Source: Ignavibacteriae bacterium HGW-Ignavibacteriae-4 (GTDB lineage: Bacteria > Bacteroidota > Ignavibacteria > Kapaibacteriales > UBA2268). From it: a DNA stretch of 64,000 nt. The translations under genes were made by a program, and so were the position numbers. The stretch covers positions 1 to 64,000 of the forward strand of contig PGYR01000006.1 of the NCBI GenBank assembly GCA_002839765.1. Direction: 5' to 3'. A model generated the notes under the pieces. That model searched no databases. It worked only from the letters and a program-made list of their open reading frames with translations, and had not been told where the DNA came from. How positions within the stretch are numbered: position 1 is the first letter of the stretch; each line of letters starts with the position of its first letter. Shown piece after piece: positions 35,885 to 44,840 of the stretch.

Positions 35885-36503
35885 TATCAGCTATTTCCGA
35901 TTTTGGTGCGGTTGGTATTTCTTTTATATTGTCCTTATTGTCAATAATCGTGACAGTGTTTATTTCCTTTCCGAAGCCACTATCAGTGCTATTAGCTTGA
36001 TTAGCTACTATTATATTACAGTTCTTACGCTCTAGTTTACCCTTAGCATATTCTACTAGCTTCTCACTTTCTAGAGCAAAGCCAACGATTATTTGTTTTT
36101 CCTGTTTTTTACTCCCTAACTCCTTAAGTATATCCTTAGTTTTGACTAATTCAATTGACATTGTGTCGTCATTTTTTTTGATTTTACCATTGTGCTTGAC
36201 TTTTGGGGTATAGTCTGCAACGGCAGCAGACATTATTATAACATCCTGCTTTTCAGAATAGCTCGTAACCACTCGGTACATATCATCTGCAGATTCTATA
36301 TCTACCCTATCAATAGCTGGGTTACATAGCAAACAAGTAGGTCCAGTCACCAAAGTAACCACAGCCCCCATTTTCAAAGCAGATTCGGCTAATGCAAAAC
36401 CCATTTTCCCGGATGAGAAATTACCTATGAAGCGAACATCATCTATTCGCTCATAAGTTGGTCCAGCAGTTATTAGCACCATTTTTCCTTTTAGAAATGA
36501 CAT
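35844..36503 (-). CDS. coaB: Phosphopantothenate-cysteine ligase (stand-alone CoaB)
   Basis: This 219-residue protein corresponds to the C-terminal half of the usual CoaBC fusion. ITAGPTYERIDDVRFIGNFS, followed by SGKMG, is the nucleotide/substrate-binding signature, and SAAVADYTP holds the region of the essential Lys. KTKDIL and VGFALE are also present. It joins cysteine to 4'-phosphopantothenate in CoA synthesis. Its ATG shares a base with the coaC stop (TAATG at 36501-36505), so the fused gene has in effect been split but kept coupled. Confidence 0.92.
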   Translation of the reverse strand: MSFLKGKMVLITAGPTYERIDDVRFIGNFSSGKMGFALAESALKMGAVVTLVTGPTCLLCNPAIDRVDIESADDMYRVVTSYSEKQDVIIMSAAVADYTPKVKHNGKIKKNDDTMSIELVKTKDILKELGSKKQEKQIIVGFALESEKLVEYAKGKLERKNCNIIVANQANSTDSGFGKEINTVTIIDNKDNIKEIPTAPKSEIADIILQYVSEYSEQL

Positions 36504-37048
36504 TATATATACTCTTTGATTGATGCTATTAGGTTCAGTACTTCGGGTAATCTCCCCTGCCCTATTATACCACTTGCTAGCTCGCCGTACTCAGGATCTA
36601 GCACGATGTACCCATCTTCTTTTAGCTGGGCTACATTACGCTGTATCGCCTTGTTTTCCCACATATCACTATCCATAGCCGGAGCTAATAGCTTGGGTAT
36701 TCCTTTGGGGATGGCAGTCGTTAGTGTAGTGAGTGCATTATCACAGAAACCGTTCGCTATTTTAGCTAAAGTATTTGCTGAGCAAGGAGCAATAATGAAT
36801 AAATCGCATTTTTGTGCTTTTTCGATATGCCAAGAACCAGAATCTTGAAATTTATCATCGAACATATCGTCTATGGTTTTATTACGACTTAGATTGTCCA
36901 GAACTAACTTACTGACAAACTTTTTCCCGCTGGGGGTAATGACGCAATTAACGCTCGCACCCTCTTTTATCAGCTCTCTTACTAGAAAAGGGGATTTGTA
37001 TGCGGAGATAGAACCAGTGATTCCTAATATGATATTTTTATTTTTCAT
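36503..37048 (-). CDS. coaC: Phosphopantothenoylcysteine decarboxylase (stand-alone CoaC)
   Basis: This 181-residue flavoprotein is equivalent to the N-terminal half of CoaBC. It has ILGITGSISAYK at the start, the catalytic His in SWHIEKA (about residue 73), IAPCSANTLAKIANG for FMN binding, and PAMDSDMW, which corresponds to the PxMNxxMW motif with Asp in place of Asn. GIIGQGRLPE is the C-terminal flap. It decarboxylates 4'-phosphopantothenoylcysteine after CoaB acts. It is divergent from der across 72 bp. Confidence 0.92.
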   Translation of the reverse strand: MKNKNIILGITGSISAYKSPFLVRELIKEGASVNCVITPSGKKFVSKLVLDNLSRNKTIDDMFDDKFQDSGSWHIEKAQKCDLFIIAPCSANTLAKIANGFCDNALTTLTTAIPKGIPKLLAPAMDSDMWENKAIQRNVAQLKEDGYIVLDPEYGELASGIIGQGRLPEVLNLIASIKEYI

Positions 37049-37120
37049 TTTATGTTATGTGCAAAGTTGACAATCGAATTCCGTAAATTAAATTTTATTT
37101 TCTGAAAAAAGCAAAAAAAC

Positions 37121-38446
37121 ATGGTTACAGTAGCAATAGTTGGTCGTCCGAATGTGGGCAAATCCACCCTTTTTAATAGATTAGTTGGTGAACAAAACGC
37201 CATAATCGAAGACGAACCGGGCGTAACGCGCGATAGAATATACGGCCGCTCCGATTGGAATGGAAAGTATTTCCACGTCATAGATACTGGTGGATTCATC
37301 CCCGGAAGCGAAGATACTATGGAAAGAGCTATTCGTGAGCAAGCTATGATTGCTATGGAAGAAGCCGATTCTATTATTTTCATGGTTGATGGCAAAGATG
37401 GTCTTACTCGATTCGATAGAGACATAGGTATTTTACTTCGTGGTACTGATAAGCCCATAACTCTTATAGTTAATAAGTGTGATAATCACGTTATGGATCA
37501 TAATTCGTATGAATTTTACGAATTAGGTCTTGGCGACCCGTTCCCTATATCTGCGAACAATGGTCGTAGTACAGGCGATTTCATGGATAAGTTAGTTGAG
37601 ACTTTCCCACTGATTGATTTTGATGAAAACGACACGAGATTGAAAATAGCTCTAGTTGGCCGTCCGAATGCTGGGAAATCGAGTTTAGCTAATGCTTTGC
37701 TTGGTCAAGAAAGAAATATAGTAACTGATATTCCGGGTACTACGCGTGATTCAATTGATTCAATTGTAAAATATCACGGTGAAGAAATAGTTCTAATAGA
37801 TACGGCTGGTCTAAGACGTAAATCAAGAGTTGAAGAAAATATAGAAAAATGGAGTATGGTTCGTACACATAGAGCCATTGATAGATGCGACATTGGAGTA
37901 GTATTACTCGATGCCGAAAGAGGATTCGAAGAGCAAGATAAGAGAATAATCCAAATGCTCGATGATCAGAAAAAAGGTATTATAATAGCTGTGAACAAGT
38001 GGGATTTGGTAGATAACGAAGAATCTGACACAGCTCATAAGATGAAAAAATCGATCCTAGAAGAAGTAAAAACATTTAGTTATGTTCCTGTCCTATTCAC
38101 TTCTGCTACTGAGAAGACTAGAGTTTTCAAAGTATTAGATATAGCGAAAGAAATAAAAGCAAGAAGAGAAAAGAGAATATCTACTGGTAAGCTGAACAAA
38201 GTGCTAATAGATTTATTCGAGAGGACACCTGCACCAGCTGTGCGTGGTTACGATTTGCGTATTAACTATGTAACTCAAGTAGGAACAGAGCCGCCACTAT
38301 TTACATTATTCCTTAATCAACCCGACTTATTACCTGGTAGTTACAAACGATTCATAGAGCGACAAATAAGAGAGAACTTCGATTTGGAAGGTACTCCTAT
38401 TAGTTTGCTATTCCGTAAGAAAAACAAGAAATGGGAAGAGAGATAG
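37121..38446 (+). CDS. der: Ribosome-assembly GTPase Der (EngA)
   Basis: This 441-residue protein has two consecutive G domains and a C-terminal KH-like domain, the Der architecture needed for 50S maturation. The first G domain has GRPNVGKST (7-15), EPGVTRD, DTGG and NKCD. The second has GRPNAGKSS (from about 185), DIPGTTRD, DTAG and NKWD. The KH part runs from about 355 to the end. It is monocistronic, convergent with the T9SS gene downstream. Confidence 0.97.
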   Translation: MVTVAIVGRPNVGKSTLFNRLVGEQNAIIEDEPGVTRDRIYGRSDWNGKYFHVIDTGGFIPGSEDTMERAIREQAMIAMEEADSIIFMVDGKDGLTRFDRDIGILLRGTDKPITLIVNKCDNHVMDHNSYEFYELGLGDPFPISANNGRSTGDFMDKLVETFPLIDFDENDTRLKIALVGRPNAGKSSLANALLGQERNIVTDIPGTTRDSIDSIVKYHGEEIVLIDTAGLRRKSRVEENIEKWSMVRTHRAIDRCDIGVVLLDAERGFEEQDKRIIQMLDDQKKGIIIAVNKWDLVDNEESDTAHKMKKSILEEVKTFSYVPVLFTSATEKTRVFKVLDIAKEIKARREKRISTGKLNKVLIDLFERTPAPAVRGYDLRINYVTQVGTEPPLFTLFLNQPDLLPGSYKRFIERQIRENFDLEGTPISLLFRKKNKKWEER

Positions 38447-38473
38447 AGAATATCTTCCCTCATTTCTCTAGCT

Positions 38474-39823
38474 CTATTGTTTTACGAAACGCTTGTACAA
38501 ATTTTCGTTTATTCGGATGAAGTAAGTGCCTTTGCTTAAATCTTCGATATCAATATTTACATTATTTTGGTATAAAGCTATAGTGTTTTTTGCCACTACT
38601 TTTCCTGATAAATCTAGTATATCATAAGATTCTATCATATCTTTTGATAATATGTTAATAAATGACTCAGAAGGATTAGGGTATATGCTTATATTAACTC
38701 TATTTTCATATACACTTGTTAAGTTCTTAGTATCGTATTTGAAGAATTTGTTGACTCTTGTCAATCCTCCATTCTCGTCTAATTCTTCTATTGCACCGGA
38801 AGCATATAGATAGTCATCGTATAAGAAAAAACCATTTATAGGGTTTTTATTATCGTAGAAAATATCATTTTCATCATATAAATCAACCCATGTATCACCT
38901 CCATCTTCTGTGAAGAGGAATACTTGTGTACCAAGAGCAAAGCCATAATTACCATAGAATTTGAAACTATGTATGAACTTTCCAAAGTCAACAAAATCAC
39001 TTATGAATACTGGTTCCCATTCTATAAAATCGGTAGATCTCATCAATGTAGTTTTACCATCTTTCAGTTGTTTGTATCTATTCTCTACAAAAAAATATGG
39101 TTTTTCATACTTGAGATTATAATAAGACTGGCTCACTAAATCAGATTTTTCGAATAAATCAGATTGGAATTTCGTCCAAGTATTTCCACCATTTGAAGTC
39201 TTGTAAAAAGTTAATGAATCATTTTCATTTCCAACCATGTACAATTCATTCTCACTTTTAGCTACCGAATTCACGAATATAAAATTGGAAGGAATACTAG
39301 ATGATAATGCTCGAAAAGGTTGCCAGTTAAGACCTTTATTAGTCGTTTTATAGAAACCATATTTAGATTGGAAACCTATAAATCCAACTGAGTCATTCAC
39401 GAATTGCAGATAATTGACAGGTTCATTAAACTCATTAGAGACTCTGATTTTATTCCATTCTTGTGTTTTAGAATTCAATATATGCACAGAGCCTGGTTCC
39501 GAAGGAGCATATAATTGATTCCCTTGTTTTATAAGATCGTATATAATATTTGAAGCACCAGTAGTATTATATGTCTCATAGAATGCGACATCCCATCTAC
39601 GGGCTAGATTAGTTGAAGAGAGAATACCATTCGTGTTATTGAGATTAACAGCATAGAAAATTCCGTACAATTCTTCCATTTCAAAAGACTTGAAATAAAA
39701 TTCATGTCCGTTAGGATTTTTGACACTAGTGTTATTATCAATCACTTCCCATTTCTTAGAAGATGAAAAGCAATTTGTGTGTATTAGAATTAACAAAAAT
39801 GTAAAAGTGTAAAGAAATCTCAT
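38474..39823 (-). CDS. T9SS substrate with Asp-box/BNR-like repeats
   Basis: This 449-residue secreted protein has an N-terminal signal peptide (LYTFTFLLILIHTNCFS). Several Asp-box motifs are spaced along it (TTNKGLNWQPF, TSNGGNTWTKF, TEDGGDTWVDL), which points to a sialidase-like beta-propeller without visible catalytic residues. The C-terminal 75 residues are a type A sorting domain (ISIYPNPSES, SYDILDLSGKVV, LSKGTYFIRI, ending in basic residues). It resembles the 5175-7571 protein in overall design. It is exported by T9SS; its ligand is unknown. Confidence 0.87.
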   Translation of the reverse strand: MRFLYTFTFLLILIHTNCFSSSKKWEVIDNNTSVKNPNGHEFYFKSFEMEELYGIFYAVNLNNTNGILSSTNLARRWDVAFYETYNTTGASNIIYDLIKQGNQLYAPSEPGSVHILNSKTQEWNKIRVSNEFNEPVNYLQFVNDSVGFIGFQSKYGFYKTTNKGLNWQPFRALSSSIPSNFIFVNSVAKSENELYMVGNENDSLTFYKTSNGGNTWTKFQSDLFEKSDLVSQSYYNLKYEKPYFFVENRYKQLKDGKTTLMRSTDFIEWEPVFISDFVDFGKFIHSFKFYGNYGFALGTQVFLFTEDGGDTWVDLYDENDIFYDNKNPINGFFLYDDYLYASGAIEELDENGGLTRVNKFFKYDTKNLTSVYENRVNISIYPNPSESFINILSKDMIESYDILDLSGKVVAKNTIALYQNNVNIDIEDLSKGTYFIRINENLYKRFVKQ

Positions 39824-39982
39824 CTATTTTCCCGTATTAGTTGCTCTAGTAACTATCAAGACAATAGATATGCCACTTTACTAGATGCTTGTATAAACTA
39901 TTTAAATTAAGATGTTAAAGCAACAAGCAAGGAGAAGAGTTTAATAAGAATAGAACACAAATCTTTTTTCACTAAATTGCAG

Positions 39983-40429
39983 ATGATGAAAACGGATTTG
40001 AACAAATATAAATACAAACGGATAGTATGCTTCGATTATGGATTGAAGCGGATCGGATTTGCAGTTTCCGATGAGTTGCATATTACTATCAGACCCGTCA
40101 AAGTATTTGATGCTACTAGCAAATCACTATTCGATGACATTCTAAAAGAGCTGAAAGAACAGAATACGGGACTAATTGTAATCGGTCAACCAATTCGCTA
40201 CGATGGACAGAGTTCGGAAGTATTAGTCGCAATCGAAAACTTTAGAGAGAAGCTATCCGTTATATCAGGTGTAGATGTTGTGCTTTACGATGAAAATTTT
40301 TCAAGTAAAGAGGCGATGAGTATGATGGTGGCTAATGGTAAGAAAAAGAAAGACCGCCGAAAGAAAGGAAATTTGGATATGACAGCTGCAGCAGTAATAT
40401 TAAGAAACTTTTTAAATGAAAATGAATAA
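39983..40429 (+). CDS. ruvX: RuvX/YqgF-type Holliday junction resolvase or pre-16S rRNA nuclease
   Basis: This is about 148 residues from the ATG at 39983 (an upstream in-frame TTG and a second ATG three bases on are alternatives). RNase H-like fold signatures: CFDYGLKRIGFAVSD with the first catalytic Asp, IVIGQPI, YDENFSS with an acidic residue, and a C-terminal DMTAAAVIL with the last Asp. In bacteria the family is linked to 16S rRNA 5'-end maturation and possibly junction cleavage. The gene overlaps the following GWxTD gene by 14 bp. Confidence 0.88.
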   Translation: MMKTDLNKYKYKRIVCFDYGLKRIGFAVSDELHITIRPVKVFDATSKSLFDDILKELKEQNTGLIVIGQPIRYDGQSSEVLVAIENFREKLSVISGVDVVLYDENFSSKEAMSMMVANGKKKKDRRKKGNLDMTAAAVILRNFLNENE

Positions 40430-41726
40430 ATTATTAGTTGTTTTACTTTTATTAGCATCCGTTACGCTAACGGCTCAGATAGACAAATCAAAGTATTATT
40501 CTTATGGTGAATCGCTATTCTCAGAGGTTTTGGAATTGCCATATAGCAATCCCGACTCTGCTAGAATAGTTGTACTAGCAAAAGCAGCGAATGAGTCACT
40601 TAGATTTCAGAAAGTGAAAGATGGACCAAATTTCGGTAAGTACTTTGGAGTATTAGAGGTAGAAATTCTTTTTCAGAATAGCGACGGAATTGTAAAAAAC
40701 CGTTCTAAGATTTCTGACACTATATATTTCAAGGAATATGAGCAAACTCTTAGCAAATCTATTTTCGTAGAGGGTACAAAAGAAATAATAATACCTCGAG
40801 GGAAATTTGATATAGAAATCAAGTTTGATATAAAAGATAATAGCTATCTCAATACTAAAAAACACAAAATTGATTTTAGCAAAAAACCAGAACTATACAC
40901 TCCCCTACTATTCAACTCACAAAGATCAGACGTTTATACTGAGCTACAACCTTTTGGATTGAATCAAATAATATCTTTCGATGCTCAGGGTGCAAAGATG
41001 CTAATCCCAGCAGAAGATTTGGAAGAAGCAAATTACACATACACTTTTACCAAAAAGAAAGATATTAGTGAAATAGCACTAAAATGGGATGCTAATAATG
41101 AAGTTAATGGAATTTGTAATGTAATTAGAAATGTAGATTTCGGATTTGGTAGTGCATATTCAGATGTAAAATTTGATTTGAAACGTAACAAAAGCTACAA
41201 TGTTTTGGATATAGATTTACCAGGTATCAAAGTTATCCCGGGTGTTTATAGCCTTGAGATAAGTAAGAACAATGAAAAGGTAACAAACTTCGAAATAAAA
41301 ATAGAATGGGTAAGCCAACCAATTTCTCTTAATAAATTGCCCTATGCCGTAGAAATATTGAAATACATAGCTACGGAACAAGAAATAGAGAAAATAAATA
41401 ACTCTGATAATGTTTCAGAAGCATTTCTAGAATATTGGAAAGAAAAAGACCCGACTCCACTGACTCCTTTCAACGAAGCATTGCAGCAGTACTTTGTCCG
41501 TGTGGATTATGCTTTCTTCAATTATAAGACTATATCTGAAGATGATGGTGCTAAAACTGATAGAGGAAAAATCTATATACTGAAATCATCTCCAAATGAA
41601 ATAAAAGAAGAATTCAAAGATGATAGAACTTTAGTTATATGGACTTATTCTAAACAAAAGAAAGAATATGTCTTTGAGTTGATAGGTGCAGGTGATTATA
41701 GACTAGTCGAAATAAAAGAAATATAA
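40416..41726 (+). CDS. GWxTD-domain secreted protein
   Basis: This 436-residue protein has a signal peptide (LLVVLLLLASVTLTAQ). The C-terminal part matches the GWxTD domain found in FCB-group bacteria: an acidic helix, FLEYWKEKDPTP, PFNEALQQYFVRVDYA, and TDRGKIYIL. The name-giving Trp is replaced: the sequence reads GAKTDRG. The N-terminal 280 residues are beta-rich and unassigned. It may start at 40416 or at the second ATG at 40422. No function is established for the family. Confidence 0.8.
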   Translation: MKMNKLLVVLLLLASVTLTAQIDKSKYYSYGESLFSEVLELPYSNPDSARIVVLAKAANESLRFQKVKDGPNFGKYFGVLEVEILFQNSDGIVKNRSKISDTIYFKEYEQTLSKSIFVEGTKEIIIPRGKFDIEIKFDIKDNSYLNTKKHKIDFSKKPELYTPLLFNSQRSDVYTELQPFGLNQIISFDAQGAKMLIPAEDLEEANYTYTFTKKKDISEIALKWDANNEVNGICNVIRNVDFGFGSAYSDVKFDLKRNKSYNVLDIDLPGIKVIPGVYSLEISKNNEKVTNFEIKIEWVSQPISLNKLPYAVEILKYIATEQEIEKINNSDNVSEAFLEYWKEKDPTPLTPFNEALQQYFVRVDYAFFNYKTISEDDGAKTDRGKIYILKSSPNEIKEEFKDDRTLVIWTYSKQKKEYVFELIGAGDYRLVEIKEI

Positions 41727-42128
41727 CTAGTAATTACTCTTCGGTTCCCACGACTCTCCCTCACATGGGATATCGTTAGTAGTAACGTGTACATCGTATA
41801 GTTTACATAGCTGACTTTCGGAGCTAAAGTGTTTGCAAGAGCCGCATAGAGTTTCATCTTCGAACTTTTTCATTCTGCTCTCATAGTTCTGATACTGTTG
41901 CCATCCCGGATAAAGGGCTACTAACCAAATCAAAAACAAGGACAAATACCAAACTTCATTATTACCTAGCTGGTACATTAGTATCATAGTGATAATGACC
42001 AATATTGCCATGCGCAGCAATACTCCCCAAATAATTGACCCAAAGGTTACTACTGGTTCACTATGGCTATCATCTTCTGTTACATCTTTGAAAAGAAATA
42101 AATGCTTTAGCTTTTCGAGGTCATTCAT
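41727..42128 (-). CDS. Two-helix membrane protein with Cys-rich tail
   Basis: This is 133 residues from the ATG at 42128; the frame extends to a TTG at 42161, but neither has a clear ribosome site. After a charged N-terminus there are two adjacent membrane helices (IIWGVLLRMAILVIITMIL and WYLSLFLIWLVALYPG). The soluble tail has four cysteines (CGSCKHF, LCKLYDVHV, IPCEGESWEP), which looks like a small zinc or Fe-S binding knuckle. No family name is known to me. It is convergent with the GWxTD gene. Confidence 0.65.
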   Translation of the reverse strand: MNDLEKLKHLFLFKDVTEDDSHSEPVVTFGSIIWGVLLRMAILVIITMILMYQLGNNEVWYLSLFLIWLVALYPGWQQYQNYESRMKKFEDETLCGSCKHFSSESQLCKLYDVHVTTNDIPCEGESWEPKSNY

Positions 42129-42269
42129 AAATTTGAATCTATATTTATCACATTTGTACAAATTGCACGTATAACTACAACGCTTGAGTATAAAATTAAT
42201 TACAATTGGGAATAATTATTATTAATATTCTTAAATTATACTTTCCAAAGAACTAAAACAGAGTAAAAC

Positions 42270-42659
42270 ATGAAAAAGACAAGTTTAACAAGAATAACTA
42301 TAAAAAATGCTCAGTATTACGCTTACCACGGTGTAAAAGAAGAAGAAAGAAAACTAGGGGGCAAATACGAAGTCGATTTGATAATGGATTATGATGCCAA
42401 ATCAGCTATTGTAAGAGATGACGTGAACTATGCCCTAAACTATGAGATAGCTATGTATTGTATCTCAGAAGTAATGACAGGCGATTCGTACTCACTAATA
42501 GAAACAATAGCAAACGAAATACTAAATCAAATAGCAGAAAAATTTGATTTCTTACAAAAAGCGACCGTTAAGGTCAGAAAGATAAATGCTCCTATGAAGC
42601 GCTACGTAGATTATGTAGAAGTAGAGCAGACAATAGAGATGGAAGATATTGCTGAGTAA
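42270..42659 (+). CDS. folB: Dihydroneopterin aldolase
   Basis: This 129-residue enzyme of folate synthesis cleaves 7,8-dihydroneopterin to 6-hydroxymethyl-dihydropterin and glycolaldehyde. It shows YAYHGVKEEERKLGGKYEVD with the substrate-binding Glu, ALNYEIA, LIETIANEI, and a late strand TVKVRKINAPM with the catalytic Lys. The next enzyme, FolK, is encoded separately at 57527 in this window. Confidence 0.93.
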   Translation: MKKTSLTRITIKNAQYYAYHGVKEEERKLGGKYEVDLIMDYDAKSAIVRDDVNYALNYEIAMYCISEVMTGDSYSLIETIANEILNQIAEKFDFLQKATVKVRKINAPMKRYVDYVEVEQTIEMEDIAE

Positions 42660-42676
42660 TTTAGTTACTTGAGGTT

Positions 42677-42700
42677 ACTTCGAGTGCCTTAGTGAACTTG
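42677..42700 (+). repeat. Dispersed repeat, second family
   Basis: ACTTCGAGTGCCTTAGTGAA plus CTTG is the reverse complement of 60631-60654 with one mismatch in 24. It follows the folB stop by 17 bases. Confidence 0.65.
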
Positions 42701-42744
42701 AAATTGAGCAAAAAGAAATAATCAGCATTGCTGTTTAGATAATA

Positions 42745-42778
42745 AAATGACTGTCTTAGTAAGGCAGTCATTTTTTTT
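42745..42778 (+). terminator. Rho-independent terminator downstream of folB
   Basis: An AAATGACTG / CAGTCATTT stem is followed by a run of eight T residues, about 85 bases after the folB stop. Confidence 0.8.
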
Positions 42779-42854
42779 GTCTTTACTTTGTAGCCGTTTA
42801 TTGACTCTAAGTAAATTCAAGATTACTTGTTTTAACAGAGAGGCCACAAAGAGA

Positions 42855-42895
42855 TTGACACTCAGAGCTAACGGAGTTAGCGAAGAGTCCAGGAA
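42855..42895 (-). repeat. Dispersed repeat, third family
   Basis: On the minus strand it reads CCTGGACTCTTCGCTAAC then TCCGTTAGCTCTGAGTGTC. It matches 51257-51291 on the plus strand in register (TGGACTCTTC, CGTT, TCTGAGTG shared). No coding content. Confidence 0.5.
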
Positions 42896-42981
42896 AATAA
42901 TCCTTTGTACAATTTCTGAGCAAGATGAAAAGATTATTAAGATATACATGATGAATTGGAAATAGTTTACAAATAAATAAG

Positions 42982-43009
42982 TTTGAATAAATAATATTTA
43001 TTAAATTTG
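42982..43009 (+). promoter_or_regulatory. Candidate Bacteroidota-type sigma-A promoter
   Basis: TTTG at 42982-42985 and TAAATTTG at 43002-43009 match the -33 TTTG / -7 TAnnTTTG consensus with a 16-bp spacer, slightly shorter than usual. It lies 26 bases upstream of the 43036 start. Confidence 0.4.
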
Positions 43010-43035
43010 TTAAGTAATCAATAATTGAAAACAAA

Positions 43036-43497
43036 ATGAAAGATATAATCACTCTATTCTTATTAATATTTATTTCTTATAACTTTGGATATAGTCAATT
43101 AAATACAATTGATTCGTTTGAAATCAAATTAAGCGAAATACCCACAGAATATATTTCTCATGATAAATTGGAATGTAGATCAATACAATCTAATCTTTTA
43201 TATGAAAGCCCAGAAATGTATAGTTTCATTCTAGGAAATGTAATCGAAAAGCGATTTCAAACTTTCGAGTATGAAGCTACTAAAGGTTCTATACTATATT
43301 TTGAGTTCGACAAAGAAGCCGAAAAAGGAAAAGGATTTATTGAGAGTTTGCTTTGGGGAGCTACAGAATCAAATGAAGCACATCCAGAGATTGTAATTAC
43401 AAAAGGAAATGTTTTAATAGTTCTCAGTTTCCCTTATCAGAGTGAAATTGGAATAACTCTTAGTGAAATCTTAAATGATAAATTAAAAGATTTGTAA
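43036..43497 (+). CDS. Small secreted protein of unknown function
   Basis: This 153-residue protein has a signal peptide (ITLFLLIFISYNFGYSQ) and a mature domain of alternating strands and acidic turns. A Gly-rich stretch, GKGFIESLLWG, falls near residue 100. I do not recognise a family. It has its own promoter candidate upstream and is convergent with hemW downstream, so it is monocistronic. Confidence 0.65.
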   Translation: MKDIITLFLLIFISYNFGYSQLNTIDSFEIKLSEIPTEYISHDKLECRSIQSNLLYESPEMYSFILGNVIEKRFQTFEYEATKGSILYFEFDKEAEKGKGFIESLLWGATESNEAHPEIVITKGNVLIVLSFPYQSEIGITLSEILNDKLKDL

Positions 43498-43571
43498 TAG
43501 CACTACAAAATATTGAAGCTAAAGGTTTTGATTAAGACATACACATAGTTACTATTCATAATTCGAACGTA

Positions 43572-44708
43572 CTATATAAAATCCAAAAACTTATTCGTTA
43601 TAGAATCGCAGAGAGCATAACCCTTAGAAGTTAGCTTGTAGTGAGTTTTGGTTTCAATTATAAATTCCTTGTCAATTAGCTCGTTCATAAATTTATCTGC
43701 TTTTTCGAAAAAGCTAGGAATTTGTTTTTCTATCTTTGCTTTATCTAACCCCGAAGCTCTTAGACCAAGTACTATCAGTTCTTCTGAATAATCAGACTCA
43801 TGTAATTTGATTGAATCTATGATGGGCAATTTATCTTTTGTAATTAACTCGTAATACATCTGTAGATTACTGATGTTCTTATATCTACTTCCTTCAAAAA
43901 AGCCATGTGAAGATACTCCAAATGCTAAATACTCTCCGCTGTTCCAAGTGTTGAGATTGTGTCTGCACTTGTTGTTTGTTTTTGCGAAATTTGATATTTC
44001 GTAGTGATCAAAACCTCTATTCGTAAGTATCTCAATAGCGGTGAAGTACATAAACTCATCTACTTCATCATTGTATTTTACGACTTTGCCTGATTGCATC
44101 TTATTCCAAAGAGGGGTGTTCTCCTCAAAAGTCAGATTATAAGTAGAAAAGTGGTTAGTACCCAAATCAAGTGCTTTCTCGATAGAGTACGTCCACGAGG
44201 CAAGAGATTGCCCAGGGACAGAGAATATCAAATCTAGATTTACCGTCTCTATACCGCTATTAACGGCATCCGTAACTACCTTTTCGGCTAATCCGGGGGA
44301 GTGGTTTCTCTTGAGTATGCCCAATTCTTTTTTTACGAAGCTCTGCACACCTATACTAATTCGGTTAATCCCAACTGATTTATACTCATTCAGCTTTTGT
44401 GCATCTATTGATGCTGGATTCGATTCCATACTGATTTCGGCATTTGGTAATAAGGTAAAGCATTCTTTGACTTTGCTGAGTATTGTTTCTAACTGTGTGG
44501 GAGTCAATAGTGAAGGAGTTCCACCACCTATAAATATATTATCTATTACTATTTCATCTGGATTAAGTGATTTGTATATTTCAAATTCCTTAACTAGATA
44601 ATCTACATATTTTTCAATGTAAGTATCTTGATTTTTAATTATGTAGAAATCGCAATAACTACATATCGTAGCACAAAAAGGTATATGTATGTATAGTCCT
44701 CTGATCAT
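43572..44708 (-). CDS. hemW: HemW-type radical SAM protein
   Basis: This 378-residue protein has the radical SAM cluster motif HIPFCATICSYCDF (Cys12, Cys16, Cys19), then GGGTPSLL, SMESNPAS, RISIGVQSF and NLDLIFSVPGQ, all typical of HemW, the haem chaperone formerly called coproporphyrinogen III oxidase-like. At the HNxxYW position it reads HNLNTW, with Thr for Tyr. A C-terminal winged-helix-like part follows (about 300-378). A role in delivering haem to respiratory enzymes is inferred from the family. Confidence 0.92.
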   Translation of the reverse strand: MIRGLYIHIPFCATICSYCDFYIIKNQDTYIEKYVDYLVKEFEIYKSLNPDEIVIDNIFIGGGTPSLLTPTQLETILSKVKECFTLLPNAEISMESNPASIDAQKLNEYKSVGINRISIGVQSFVKKELGILKRNHSPGLAEKVVTDAVNSGIETVNLDLIFSVPGQSLASWTYSIEKALDLGTNHFSTYNLTFEENTPLWNKMQSGKVVKYNDEVDEFMYFTAIEILTNRGFDHYEISNFAKTNNKCRHNLNTWNSGEYLAFGVSSHGFFEGSRYKNISNLQMYYELITKDKLPIIDSIKLHESDYSEELIVLGLRASGLDKAKIEKQIPSFFEKADKFMNELIDKEFIIETKTHYKLTSKGYALCDSITNKFLDFI

Positions 44709-44840
44709 AGTAGAATAGATTGATTTATAAATATAGGTGTTCTAATAGTTGTAAACTAACCAATTTATATGGTGTAGCCGTAAATAAAATATTAACCGAG
44801 ATTAGTTATATTGGATTCTAAAATTTATTGATATTGTTAA

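Larger units (their letters stand above)
42660..43035. other. 376-bp intergenic region with repeats and a terminator
   Basis: It holds a dispersed-repeat fragment (42677-42700), a terminator hairpin (42745-42778), a second repeat fragment (42855-42895) and a promoter candidate (42982-43009). A 72-codon frame at 42747-42965 runs through these repeats and is not credible as a gene. Confidence 0.7.

Noticed and set aside
42747-42965. 72-codon plus-strand frame after folB
   Set aside because: It covers a terminator and a dispersed-repeat fragment, has no ribosome site and no protein-like composition.
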